Assembly: GCA_013399875.1 (NCBI GenBank)
Contig: VXAZ01001116.1
Location: 516,319-580,318 of the forward strand
Source of the DNA: Gymnorhina tibicen
Taxonomy: Eukaryota > Chordata > Aves > Passeriformes > Artamidae
Length of the DNA stretch: 64,000 bases
Direction of reading: 5' to 3'
The notes beneath the pieces were generated by a model. It did not search any database, was not told the origin of the DNA, and saw only the letters and a program-made list of their open reading frames with translations. The translations under genes and the position numbers were made by a program. Shown in pieces: positions 25,601-35,920 of the stretch. Positions within the stretch are counted from its first letter, which is position 1. Each line of letters opens with the position of its first letter.

Positions 25601-26870
25601 ACTTGTGGACACAGAATAAAATATTATTCAGAAGGCCAATAAACTTTATTTGTTGGTTTTGGAGTTGTAGAGGTTTTTTCTTGTCACATTGAAGACATTA
25701 TACTAGTCAATCACTTAAATTTAATGGATTAAATTCTGCTCAAACAGGCCAACAGTCAGTATCAAAATTGTGTGAGTTAAATTATCAGTCCAGAAATTTT
25801 TGTTGTTAATATCTGCTTCCAAAAAATATAAGGATTTATCAGTAATGTCTAAACCAAGAAGACAAGAAGAAATTTTAGACCGAGCCAAAACATGCCAGTA
25901 CCTTCAACAAAAAGAATCAGTTGAAAGCCATATATTACCTTACAATTACTATACAGTCAGATAACTTACATCAAAGGATATTTAAACAAGCAGAAGTATG
26001 AACTAGAAGTGGCATCTTCTCCTTACAGTATTAATCCATACATTTTTAGGAAACACGTACCATTCAACAATGAAGGGGTGGAAAATACAAAATATATAAA
26101 ACATACTTCTGGGATTCTTACCTAAATTTCTTTCACATTGATGTATTTATGTGGCTGACCTTCTTTGCTTATAGAAGCACAAAATTTAAAAATGTAAAAT
26201 ATTTGACAAAATTATGTGAGAATTGATACAATATGAATGAAGCTAACAAATAATTATCATGACAATATGTTACAGGCAATTTAGCTCTGTTCTGCTAGAA
26301 ATTATACATTTGGAATACATACAGAGTAGAACAGGTATTTGATAACCGTGAGAGCAATAGGTCTCAGTAAGTTCTTAGCAACTCCTAAAGTCAGGCATTT
26401 TCCCAGAAAAGCCAAAGCAAGATGTATGGAGATAGAAGCTGTTGAAGTAAGCAAGCATAACACAAACAGAAGCAGCAGACATATGTAAAAGTGGATACCT
26501 ATTACCACTGGAGGTATTGATAACATGCCATATGAAATATAAAAACAAGTGAAAATTACTAGAGATTACTCAAATGCATACACTTGCTTTCTTATGACCA
26601 GCTGATATATTGCCAGAAAATATACATTGGAAGCTTGGCTGTGGAAGAATAATGGTTACATCCAGTGGCCATATAAGGTAGACCAAGTATAGCTTAAATT
26701 CCCTCAGAATCTCTGAAAGGGAGCATATATTTCAATACTTATATTATTGAAGACAATACAACAAGCTAATTCAGGTGAAACAATTTCTAATTCTATCTGA
26801 TCAATACATTTTTTCTGGTTTTGTCATGATTTTAGATTACTGAAATTGTATTTTAAGTACACTATAGGTT
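22675..26870. other. Unassigned stretch, purine-rich at left
   Basis: From about 22690 to 23350 the plus strand is rich in AGAAGAGA-type purine sequence with many ATGs. It is open on minus for 94-109 codons, mostly because it lacks minus-strand stops. Two neighbouring plus frames at 23863-24081 and 24110-24331 have no domain I recognise. A faint minus-strand CR1-like tail lies near 24861-24910. The remainder is AT-rich with no visible feature. Confidence 0.45.
24861..24910 (-). mobile_element. Possible CR1 3' tail remnant
   Basis: TTAGAATGTATTGAGCTGG followed by AAGGGACCAACAAAGTTAAT resembles the reverse complement of the CR1 end (usually AGAATCATTGAGTTGGAARG, then GACC). Only about 50 bases match and no further CR1 body follows, so chance cannot be excluded. 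Confidence 0.35.
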
Positions 26871-26884
26871 TAAAGGGGGGAACT

Positions 26885-27222
26885 TCCAACTCTCTCCGAC
26901 TCCCTGAAAGGAGGTTGTAGCAATTCGTTTGTCTCTTCTCCCGGGTAACAAGTAACCAGACCAGAGGAAATGATCTCAAATTGTGCCAGGGGAGGCTTAG
27001 ATTGGATATTAGGAAAGAATTCTTCACTGAAAGAGTGGTGAGGCATTGATTGGAATAGGCTGCCCAGGTAAGTGGTGATATCACATCCCCAGAAGTGTTC
27101 AAAAGCTGTGTGGATATTGCACATGTGGTAGAGTGGTGAGCATGGCAGTGCTGTATTTATGGTTGCACTCAGTGATCTTAGATGTCTTTTCCAACCTTAA
27201 TGATTCTGTGATTCTATAGAAC
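26885..27222 (+). mobile_element. CR1 LINE 3' end
   Basis: A CR1 fragment with the landmarks CTGAAAGGAGGTTGTAGCAA, TCTTCTCCCGGGTAACAAGT, GATTGGATATTAGGAAAGAA, GGAATAGGCTGCCCAGGTAA and the end TGATTCTGTGATTCTATAG. It resembles the subfamily of the CR1 at 61700 (shared GACCAG/GAGGAAATG and GGCAGTGCTG blocks) more than the copies at 1 and 42860. No coding capacity remains. Confidence 0.93.
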
Positions 27223-28530
27223 ATATAATTTAAAATAATCTAGTTTTATAATTAACTTCCAAATCAGTGGGTAAGGTGTCTTCAGCTAGATTTTTCCTTA
27301 TTGGCCCAGATGTCTGCCTGCTGTTGCATGGCAAAGCCAGACAGTGTTGTAACAGAGGCCCAGAGTAGTGTTGATAGAGGACTGGCTAACATGGATTCCT
27401 TGGGGAGCATATGCTATGTCACAAAATGTGTCTTTTAAGAAAATTAATCCTTGTGTGTTTTGAGATCTCTTTAAAATACAGGTGAGAGCAACCTGGGCTA
27501 AAAAACCCTTGCCTTGGTCTCTGACTATTAATGTCACAGACTTGGATTTTCCCATGTTGAATATAAAATGTGAGTGTTGAATCCTCTGCCTGTAGTCTGT
27601 TGACATGTATGGTGCACATTTTCAAGGGTGCCCCCAAGTATTTGTGATGTACTTCGAGAAGACAGTTGAAGCAAAACAGAACAAGAGAAACACATGATGA
27701 AAATCTTATTCTAAGTTGCACAAAGTAATACTTGAGAAACATCATCTGGCCTGATGAACAGGCCTATTTGCTCCAGACAGCAGATGACTACACAGCCACG
27801 CAGTCTGGAGCAGTTCCATTCCCAACACCTCTTCCTCTCTTTTCCCACACAGCATCAGACAGGCTGCTGGAGAATCCACATTCGTGTTCAGTAGTTTCTC
27901 TTCACAGAGGGCCCAGGACATGCCCCTTGCCTCAACTATTCTACTCATCCTCATAAAACACCAGCTTAATTCTAAAAGACAGGTGTCTTCAGTGATAACA
28001 TACTCAAAAAGTTGTCACTGCTTCAGATTCTTCATAAGAAAAAATAATGTTAGGGATAAAAGCTTCAAATTCTGAACAAACTTCCTGTGGTGATTCTGAA
28101 AAGCTACAAAATAACACTGATTACAACACTGACAAAAAAGTAAATAGATCTAAATAACTCTAGAAAAGGTTTTTCACTGCATACACAAATTTGTCTTTTT
28201 ACTTTTGTGAAACCTATTGGTCAATGAAACTATCAAACACTTTAATGACACAGCCTTTAATGACAGAGTAATGTGTTGAAAGTTCATGTAGCTGATGTAA
28301 AAATTATGGTAGAGGTACAGCTTTAATAGTGACTTTATTTCAGAACTTAGCCAATAGTAGAAATACATGGACAAGAAGTTCTTCTCTGTAATAAAAATTA
28401 TGCAGAACTCATTTCACATATTAAAAAATTAACTTCATAAATTTAGTCCTCAGAAAGATACAAAACCGAATTACTAACAATTTTGTGTAAGGACCTTGAA
28501 AGTATTATATCAGTACAAAATAGATTATTA
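27223..28530. other. No gene recognised
   Basis: Open frames reach 108 codons (27419-27745 -) without any recognised domain. A splice-acceptor-like tract, CTCTTCCTCTCTTTTCCCAC followed by ACAG (about 27830-27853), has no supported exon downstream. Confidence 0.5.
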
Positions 28531-28536
28531 TTTGCC

Positions 28537-28772
28537 AAGAGACACTAGGACACGAATGAATTTAAGATATAACACAGGAACATGGGAAAAAAAAGCTATA
28601 AGGAAAAACCATGAGAATAGTCAAGCAGGGGCTCTAAAAGACTGTGGAATCTCCATCCTTAGGGATATGCAAAACTTGACTGGAAATTGTTGTGAGCAAC
28701 CTTATCCTTTTGGAACCAGAGGCTTGATTAGATGACTTCTGGAGGTCTCTTGCAACCTATGTTATTCTATGT
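28537..28772 (+). mobile_element. CR1-type LINE 3' end, diverged
   Basis: Diverged CR1 end. The visible landmarks are TGTGGAATCTCCATCCTTAG, CAAAACTTGACTGGAAATTG, TGATTAGATGACTTCTGGAG, and GCAACCTATGTTATTCTATG. It belongs to the CR1 variants that carry a GGAATCTCCATCCTTGGAGG block, like the copy at 34862, and is more eroded than the CR1s at 18.8 and 43 kb. Confidence 0.82.
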
Positions 28773-31700
28773 TTCAAAGATTTCATTTTCTTCTTTGATG
28801 TGTAACCTGATAGGTTTTACTGGCAGGGGAAAGCTATAGCAGTGCAATACCTCAGGTTTACTAAAGCTCTTCTCATGTCACTAAACATCTAGGAAATTAC
28901 AGTTTTGAATTAATTACTGAAAGATAGAATTCATAGAAATACTAAATTAAAAGACAGTTAAGTCACGTTTGGTAGTTTTCAATACTTCCTGTAAGAGTGA
29001 TAACCAAGCAAATACTGTGAGTGTCCATTATCCATGCTGCATAAGGGAACTAAATACAAGAACCATTTGACTCTGAAAGGTTCTTACTCATGGAGCCATC
29101 ATTTAACAAGCCTCTGTTGCTTCTTGCAAGCTTAACTGTTCTTAGTATTTGAGGAGCTTGTTAAAACATACAGTATAAGAAACTACATATCCAATTATTG
29201 ATGCTTTAAGATCAATGCTTGTTTAACTGATCTGGAAGCTGACACAAGAAGGAAGGTGTCTTGTATCTCTTTGTGGAAGCAGTCCTTTAACATAAACTAA
29301 TATATTTAAGTGCTACAGCCCAAAGGAAGGACAGCCCTGTAGCCTGTACACCTGGACCCCACAGTGCCTCCTGTTGTAGGGATTGGGGAAGTTAATTCAG
29401 GATCCTTTCTCTTGTTTCCATGCTCTCACTTCAGTGTGGAAGCTCTACGTCACAGTTTCATAAAGCTCTTCGACATCACTGATAGCACAGGCTGGCGTCC
29501 TACAGGGCAGCTTCCACTAACCATGGGCAGCAAGTAAAGAGAAATGATTGAAATTGTGTGGGCCACCACTTGCACCAGGAGCAGTGACTTATCAAGTGTA
29601 AAATATATATGACTGAATTCAATTGCTGTTGCAATATCATGATGAAATGTTGAAACAGAAAAGTTGTTTTTAAATACGTGATATGGTGTTTTGCACATGG
29701 AAATTAAATGTGAAGTATGAGAGGTTTTTTTATTATCTGTCTTTTCTTTATAGCTCATTTTCACAGTTCTAAATTTTCTTGATGTTAATTTTAACCTCCC
29801 ATGGTTTACATAGACTTTAACTTTCACTTTAAGAAGCAGTCTGAACATCTGAAAAAACTTCTTTGCTAATTTATAATGGCATTACATAATTGAGTAAATT
29901 ATGAAGAATTTATTCACTTTCCCAGCAGAATTTTGTCAAATAAATGTAATTAGCATCTAATATTTTGCAAGTGAAGCTGACATCCTGTAACCTGGCCACT
30001 TGCTGATCATGCAGTACTGTTACTTCCAACTTTGTCTTGTTATCCCATCTTCCTTTTCTTTATGCAGATCTGAAACTATTTGATCAGTATGCTGATCACT
30101 GGCCCATTACTTGAATAGTTTCCTACAAAAGAAACCATTTTTTTTACTGAAAGAGGGTCAGCCTAGTCACTAGCAGGTTCTTCCTCTGAGGCTGGACACT
30201 CATTGATGGTCTCATTTTGTTCGGGATGTGGTTTTAAAGCCATTCTGTCAGCTTGCACAGCTTTGCAGTGGACTGAATTGATCCAGAAGTTAATTGCATT
30301 GACATTAACCTGTTTTAACAAGCCTAAAGTATCAATAAATCACTTCTTTAGTCACTGTACTTTTCCTGCTGCTTTATTGATATACTTCACCTGAATTGAT
30401 AAATAGGGTGAAAATGTCTTCCTTCTAATATACTTTGCATGCTAAATAATATCTTTCTAAAGAAAAAGGTAATGTTAATATACATGAACACATAAAAATA
30501 CGTTAGTCAGATTACTTTAGCTTTGCTATTCTTATCCCTTTTATAAGATCCGGTTTCAGGAAGATGTTGCACTTAGGGAACACTTTTACTTGTTATGTAG
30601 TCTGACTGACAAGTCCAACTACAAATCCATAATAAAACTTTTCCAAATAACCCAGAAATTCCTCTGAAGACACAAATTATCTTTTTTTTCCTTTCTCTCC
30701 TTTCACCCCCAGATCTGTCTTTACAAGTACCTTATGAACACATACTGAGTGCCGAGTGCACTCACACTGCTTGTTTTTAGTGGCAGTCTGGAGCAAAAGT
30801 GTTTCCTATCTGCTGTCTGGATTGAGTGACACTACTGAGAATAAATTACCTGTTGCACCTCTTCACTTGAACCCACACTTCAGTGCAGCATATCAGCGTT
30901 GGTTTCCATCAGTAAATCAGTAAGCAAAATTTATTGCAAAATTTTAATTACTTCTTCTTTGTCACTAAAACAGTGAGACAATAAGCTGACATAAGTAACC
31001 TGTCAAGCAAAGATTTTATACCTATTTATAAGAATCTATAAATGCAATCACATATAACACTTGTTAAACTTAAGTGTGTCATTGAGAAAAATATAAAAAC
31101 AACAAAAAAGTAAATTTGCCATATGTTATTTATTGTGCATACATGTGCATATGGCTTTAACTGCTGGACATAAAAAATCTGCTTTGGGAGACATGGAGAT
31201 TTCTGCATATCTGAGTGAAATGAGAAAAAAATCTGCTTTGGGAGACATGGAGATTTCTGCATATCTGAGTGAAATGAGACCTTTCAGGATTTTTTTAAAC
31301 AAAAGAGAGAAAAACCATGATTTTAAAAATGTTGTTTAAATATAGGTCATACCCTGGGGCCACTAGATAATAGGAAGTTTTTGTCATTAATCTCTGTCAG
31401 ATTTTTGAAAGAGTCAATACAATGAACTTGCACTTAATATTGTTCCCATTATAAGAATGAATGGTATTTTGTATGCAGTGACAAGGAGAAAAAAAAATCA
31501 ATTTTGTGGTTTTAACCTTAATCAGCATACTTGCACATGGCAAGCTCTCACTGTCTTCTTTGTGAATATATGAATCCATGGGTTTGTGGATATGTATCTA
31601 CAGAAAGAAGAAAAAGAAATTATAGAAGTAAATTAGTGAACACACCACTTGAGTTCACTGAGAAAATGTTGAATTTTCAAATAAAAATAAACCCTTAATC

Positions 31701-33015
31701 ATTTTCCTGGTACTTACTTGGCTTGTGACTCAAATCATTTTTTTCAAGATGGCTTTCTAGTGGAGACCAAAGCTGTGGCAATTTCCTACCACAGGCAAAA
31801 AAAGAGGAACATAATTTCCATCTCATAGGTTCTAACAATCCATGTTTTTACTGTCTTTTAATATGTAATGAATAGATTTGAGTCTGGTGGCAAGAATGGG
31901 GAATAATAGCATATCTAAGAAAGTACAAATTTTTCAACTTGCAAGCAGAAGGATTCAATACCTTTAGTCAAAGGCCATTTTTAATGCAGCTAGCATACTG
32001 ATTAGAAAAGATCACCCTAAACTGCTTGAATTTAAGGTATGATAACCTTTAAAGGAAAAATGAATCCATTTTCTAAGTACAGCGGACAGAAAGTTCAAAC
32101 GATAAGAATCACTTGTCAAAAGGAATAAAAGAGGACCATATCTAATATTAGTTTTTTGCACTACATTTAGCATTTAAAATTTTAAATGGTACCTTAGTGA
32201 AGAAGTAACATTATTTGTGGTGTGTGCTTTATGTGCAAAGGGAAACTCAAACTATTCAGTCATTTCATACCAAGACAAGGGAAACATAAGCAGCATGACT
32301 AAAGTCAAAACATTCAGCAAGGTTCAATTATAGGTTTCATTCAAGGAAGATTTATTGGTTTCATTGGGATGCAATTCATTAATATTCATTAAACACTTAA
32401 AAAGCTGGGTATCTAACTTAAGGGTCATTATAAGATTACTATATAGTCAACATTAAGTGTTAGGAACTTCCTGAAAGCAACTTACTCCATCTTTTATTTT
32501 TTTAAATAAGTCTCTAAAATAGGAAGGATTAAATAGTCGTTCTCTCCATAGATAGCAAAGGCAGTGAAGATGAGTAGCTTATCCCTACACCATATGTCCC
32601 CTTAGAACAGCATTTTTTTCAGTCTGAGATGCATGCTCAAATTCACAAACTGAGATTAATGTGGCTCTGCTCTGTGAAACCATTTTTGTATTATATGTGA
32701 CAAAATTACTTGGATATTCATCGTATTAATGTATTATTAAAGTATAACAGCAGAAGGCTCAAAAAATAAGAAAGAGAAAGATAAACCACAAGAAGAAATT
32801 TTTTGATAAACATTTCAGGGTGATTAAAATGAGATGACAGTGTTATTTTCAGGCAAGTTCCTATCATCTCACACAGCCAAGTTTCTAATCTCATTTTACC
32901 CTTGTAGGGAAACAGCACATCAGCATTTAACAGTAAGATAGACACAGTTCCCAAGGGGTGAAAAGGCTGCTGTTGAGAAGCAGTAGAGACTGATGGCAGG
33001 AAACAGAGGTGACAA
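28773..33015. other. AT-rich stretch without recognisable gene
   Basis: Apart from the 54-bp tandem duplication at 31171 and a splice-acceptor/poly(A) combination at 30680-30845, nothing was recognised. The longest open frame is 132 codons (29450-29848 -) with no known domain. Confidence 0.5.
31171..31278. repeat. Tandem duplication, two copies of a 54-bp unit
   Basis: Copies at 31171-31224 and 31225-31278 agree at 53 of 54 positions; only the first base differs. Each includes CTGCTTTGGGAGACATGGAG and TCTGCATATCTGAGTGAAAT. Near-identity in otherwise decaying DNA implies a recent duplication, or an assembly or allelic artefact. Because 54 is a multiple of three, both strands stay open across it, giving the internal repeat SALGDMEISAYLSEMR in the frame 31133-31339. 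That frame has no other sign of being a gene. Confidence 0.95.
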
Positions 33016-33021
33016 TTATAA

Positions 33022-33130
33022 AACAATACAATTACAGAATCATTTAGGTTAGAAAATAGCTTTAAGATCGAGTCCAACTATTTACCCAACACTGCCAAGT
33101 TGTACACCTAAACCATGTCTCCAAGTAGGC
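33022..33130 (-). mobile_element. CR1 LINE 3' end, minus strand
   Basis: The plus strand reads as the reverse complement of a CR1 end: TTACAGAATCATTTAGGTTA, then a degraded form of GGAAAAGACCTTTAAGATC, GAGTCCAACTATTTACCCAA, CACTGCCAAGT, and CTAAACCATGTCTCCAAGT. About 110 bases remain. Its consensus matches the subfamily of the copies at 26885 and 61700. Confidence 0.85.
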
Positions 33131-34485
33131 AGAAACAATCAAAATTACAGGCTTTTTGCCATTTTAATCCCATTTTGAATGTCAAAGAAAGTGAATCTCT
33201 AATAAATAATTACTGAAAAAGACACTTCACTCTAGGCTGTGGACTTCTATTCCATTGATGTTACCTAGTATGATGGATTTATTGTACCACGGTGAGGACC
33301 ATAGGGCAAATTATGTCATCCTTACTCGTACTTCATACCAAGGATGTAATTTTCTTTACAAACTGAGGACGCATGCAATGACAGTGTAAACCACTCTTAC
33401 TGATTCACTGGATAAGGAAGATTTAATAAAATGCAAAAGAAAAAAGCTAATAAAAAAAATTCATATTATTTCTAAAGTGAGTATGACAAGTTTCTTTACA
33501 AAAAAGCTCAGATGAAAACTAGGTTCTGATGGGCTTCTGCTTACCACCTACCTTTGTAACAAAAACTTTCGCCTTTTGCAGTCATCCCTGAAGCTTCCAG
33601 TCCCTCTTGGGTTCTTATTCCTGCACTGGGAAGAAAGACTCACAGTTACCAAGTTTACTTGAAAGCTACTGTCCCATACGCAGGCAAATGCAGTAAAAAT
33701 ATAGGATGTAGACAACTACATTGATTTGCATCACTGTTGGGATTAGCTCAGATTATAATGGTTTATTTACACTCAGTTTTATTGCTACCAATAAGATTAA
33801 ATCATATTTTCATTTAAGAAGGTTGTCCAGTTATTATATTCATAACTGTTTTTAGGCCTGGCCTCCAGGAGGTAAATGTTCCTTAGTCTGATATACAGGG
33901 TTAGCATCACCAAAGCACAGGGCATGGACACTAGCAGCCCTGTGAAAGGGCAGGGTGCTTTCTTACCTTTCTTATTATGCCTTTAAGGCATGAGATGTTA
34001 TGCCTGGCCATTCATACTCGGAGTGTGGACCAGAGAGCAATTAGTTCTGCAGCAGTTGCACAAGTGCATGCTGATGACTTTTGTGAGGTAACAACAAATT
34101 GGAATCAATGGAGTTCTGCTTTTAACAGAATAATAATGGCAGAAGTGACTCTTACAGCTGTTCACCTTTCAAGCAAAAGATTAGATCATCATGTGTCAAG
34201 ATTTTTAAAGCAGAGCAGTAGCTCAGCCATGCCTCTAAGTAGATGAATGGGGCTGTGTGTAGTAAAAAATTATGACCTTTTTGGTTTATAGATGTTTGTG
34301 GGGGATAGAATGAAGAAATTGATTTATTCAATGAAACTTGTTATTGAACTTACATAATATTCACATTCTTTTAAAGAAATCTCTGTTGGAAGGGAAATAA
34401 GATGTGGCTTCCCAGATTAATTTCCTCACTGCTTTCTTCTACATTGGTCCATTTCTAATAATTGACACACACTGAGACGGCATCA

Positions 34486-34520
34486 GTCTGCCTAATTTAA
34501 GCACCTAAAATTAGGCAGAC
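34486..34520. repeat. Inverted repeat, 13-bp perfect stem with 9-base loop
   Basis: GTCTGCCTAATTT (34486-34498) and AAATTAGGCAGAC (34508-34520) are perfect reverse complements around AAGCACCTA. A GTTAGGCACCACTTTTTTAC segment follows at about 34581. It may be part of an ancient repeat carrying TTAGGCACC-type motifs, or a structured end of a small DNA transposon. Confidence 0.8.
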
Positions 34521-34719
34521 AGGAAGTCTCTCTAGAGGCATTCAAAGATACCTACTGTTTGCCATTTTCTATGCACAGAAGTTAGGCACCACTTTTTTAC
34601 ACCTAGTAAAGTAGATGTGAAAAAAGGTACCTATACTATAGAGATTAGATCCCTCTCTTGGCTATTAGGAAAAGCATACTTATTTTCTTTTCTTGTTTAT
34701 TTTTCTAGTTTGTTTTTTT

Positions 34720-34777
34720 TTGTTGTTGTTGTTGTTGTTTTGTTTGGTTGGTTTGGTTTTGTTTTGTTTTGTTTTTT
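34720..34777. repeat. (TTG)n followed by (TTTTG)n microsatellite
   Basis: About six TTG units, then GTTTGGTTGG and a run of TTTTG units ending in a T tract. On the minus strand this is a CAA/CAAAA repeat, which explains the lysine/asparagine-rich open frame seen there (34680-34940 -). Confidence 0.9.
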
Positions 34778-34861
34778 TAATTAAATACAGCATTTTAAAA
34801 TATTTGACCATATAGCATAGGTATCTGACTGTGGGCATTGACTTAGGGTGACTGAACACAG

Positions 34862-35018
34862 AAATGGGCTGCACAGAGGGGTTGTGCAGTGTCCGTCCCT
34901 GCACATATTCAAAACTCAGCTGAACATGGACCTGTGTCATTTTCTACAGATGACCCTGTTTTGAGTGGGAGAGTTGGAGTAAATGATGCCCAGGGGTGCC
35001 AGTTGATTTCAGCTGTAC
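34862..35018 (+). mobile_element. CR1 LINE 3' end, left of an LTR
   Basis: Diverged CR1 end: TGGGCTGCACAGAGGGGTTG, CAAAACTCAGCTGAACATGG, ACAGATGACCCTGTTTTGAG, GTTGGAGTAAATGATGCCCA. The expected terminal ATTCTGTGATTCT repeat is cut or altered where the LTR begins. It is related to the variant at 28537. Confidence 0.78.
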
Positions 35019-35021
35019 TGT

Positions 35022-35514
35022 TGATGCCGAATTGATTTTTGCCTTTTTTGCTTTTATATATTCTGTATATTCTTTGCTACATTTGTAGCTCGGTAGCCTG
35101 TTATAGTATTCGTAGCTAGCATTTTACTACTCTACTAGACAGGAAGAGAAAAGTAATTCCCCAGTGGTTCCAAGCTGGGGGTCCAAGGTTAGATTCTCTG
35201 GGAAGCCGAGATTGAAACTATCTCTCCGAGACGCATTTTCATAAACAAAGTTTAGTTCCTGTCTAAGGGAGGGGATTCAGAAAGGGTTGAACTGGGGAGG
35301 AATTACCTCATGACTTATGTCTCTAATTAGGGATTCTTGTCAGTTATGCTAACTTGCTAAACATATAAAAATTGTACGTGCTTTGTGTTATGTGTGCATC
35401 TTTGGGCACTTTCCACCTAGCGAGTTGTGCACCTAGGGATCCCTATAAAGGTAACCCCTTTTTATCACCTAACTGTGTCTGGCTGGTGATTTTACGACCA
35501 GAAAAAAGGCATCA
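35022..35514 (+). mobile_element. Solo LTR of an endogenous retrovirus, 493 bp
   Basis: The ends are perfect 7-bp inverted repeats, TGATGCC (35022) and GGCATCA (35508), as in retroviral LTRs. A TATAAAA box at 35364-35370 and a CCTATAAAGG sequence at 35442-35450 sit where a promoter and a degraded poly(A) signal would be, about 150 and 70 bases from the 3' end, supporting plus orientation. A TGGCTGGTGATTTTACGACC segment near the end has the look of avian ERVL U5. No internal retroviral genes adjoin it. The flanks (ACTGT left, CTCTG right) do not form a clean duplication, so either the site has mutated or the locus has recombined. Confidence 0.75.
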
Positions 35515-35524
35515 CTCTGATTCT

Positions 35525-35920
35525 GGGATTTTGCGTTCCTCCTAGGTCACCTGACTGGGCTTCCACCTCTTGCATGTGTTTTTTTCATGCCTGAGCTGAA
35601 TCAGGAGCAATTTGTTCACCCATGTATGTGTCCTGTCACCATGGCTTGATTTCCTGCTCATTGAAATGGACCATTTTTGAGGCTGGAGGAGATAATGTTT
35701 GAAACCAACCATCTCCCCTGGAACTCCCTCCTCTCCAGTGTGGTTTACCATGGGATACTTGCAAGCGTGGCCCAAAGAGGTCAAAGTTCACTCTCCAGAA
35801 GTCCAAGGTTGGAATCCTGCTGTTTGCCTCCATCCCTTCTCCTGGTATCCTGAACTCCACCATCTCATGGCCACTGCAGCCAACAGCAAAAATCCCCAAC
35901 CAGTTCTCCCTTCCTCTTAA
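35525..35920 (-). pseudogene. CR1 ORF2 linker fragment, minus strand
   Basis: Minus-strand translation, with a frameshift and stops, follows the CR1 ORF2 segment between endonuclease and reverse transcriptase: MVEFRIPGEG, then LDFWRVNFDLFGPRLQ in one frame, and later a KKNTCKRWKPSQVT-like block in another, resembling CR1 KKEAYRRWKQGQVTWEEYR. A stop replaces the W of VTWEEYR. This is the inner part of a CR1 in orientation opposite to the copy on the other side of the LTR, so it is a separate insertion truncated on both sides. Confidence 0.8.

Larger units (their letters stand above)
33131..34860. other. No gene recognised; hairpin and microsatellite inside
   Basis: The frame 33977-34246 (+, 89 codons) shows no domain. 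A 13-bp hairpin lies at 34486-34520 and a TTG/TTTTG repeat at 34720-34777; both are listed separately. The remainder is AT-rich without visible structure. Confidence 0.5.

Noticed and set aside
27800..27960. Possible exon after CTCTTTTCCCACACAG
   Set aside because: Acceptor-like tracts are common; no donor or conserved frame follows, and a second CTTCACAG occurs close by.
31026..31339. Small protein with internal 18-residue repeats
   Set aside because: The repeat is a simple 54-bp DNA duplication, open on both strands; there is no promoter, splice or codon-bias support.
34680..34940. Lysine/asparagine-rich minus frame
   Set aside because: It is a translation of the TTG/TTTTG microsatellite and part of a CR1 end.
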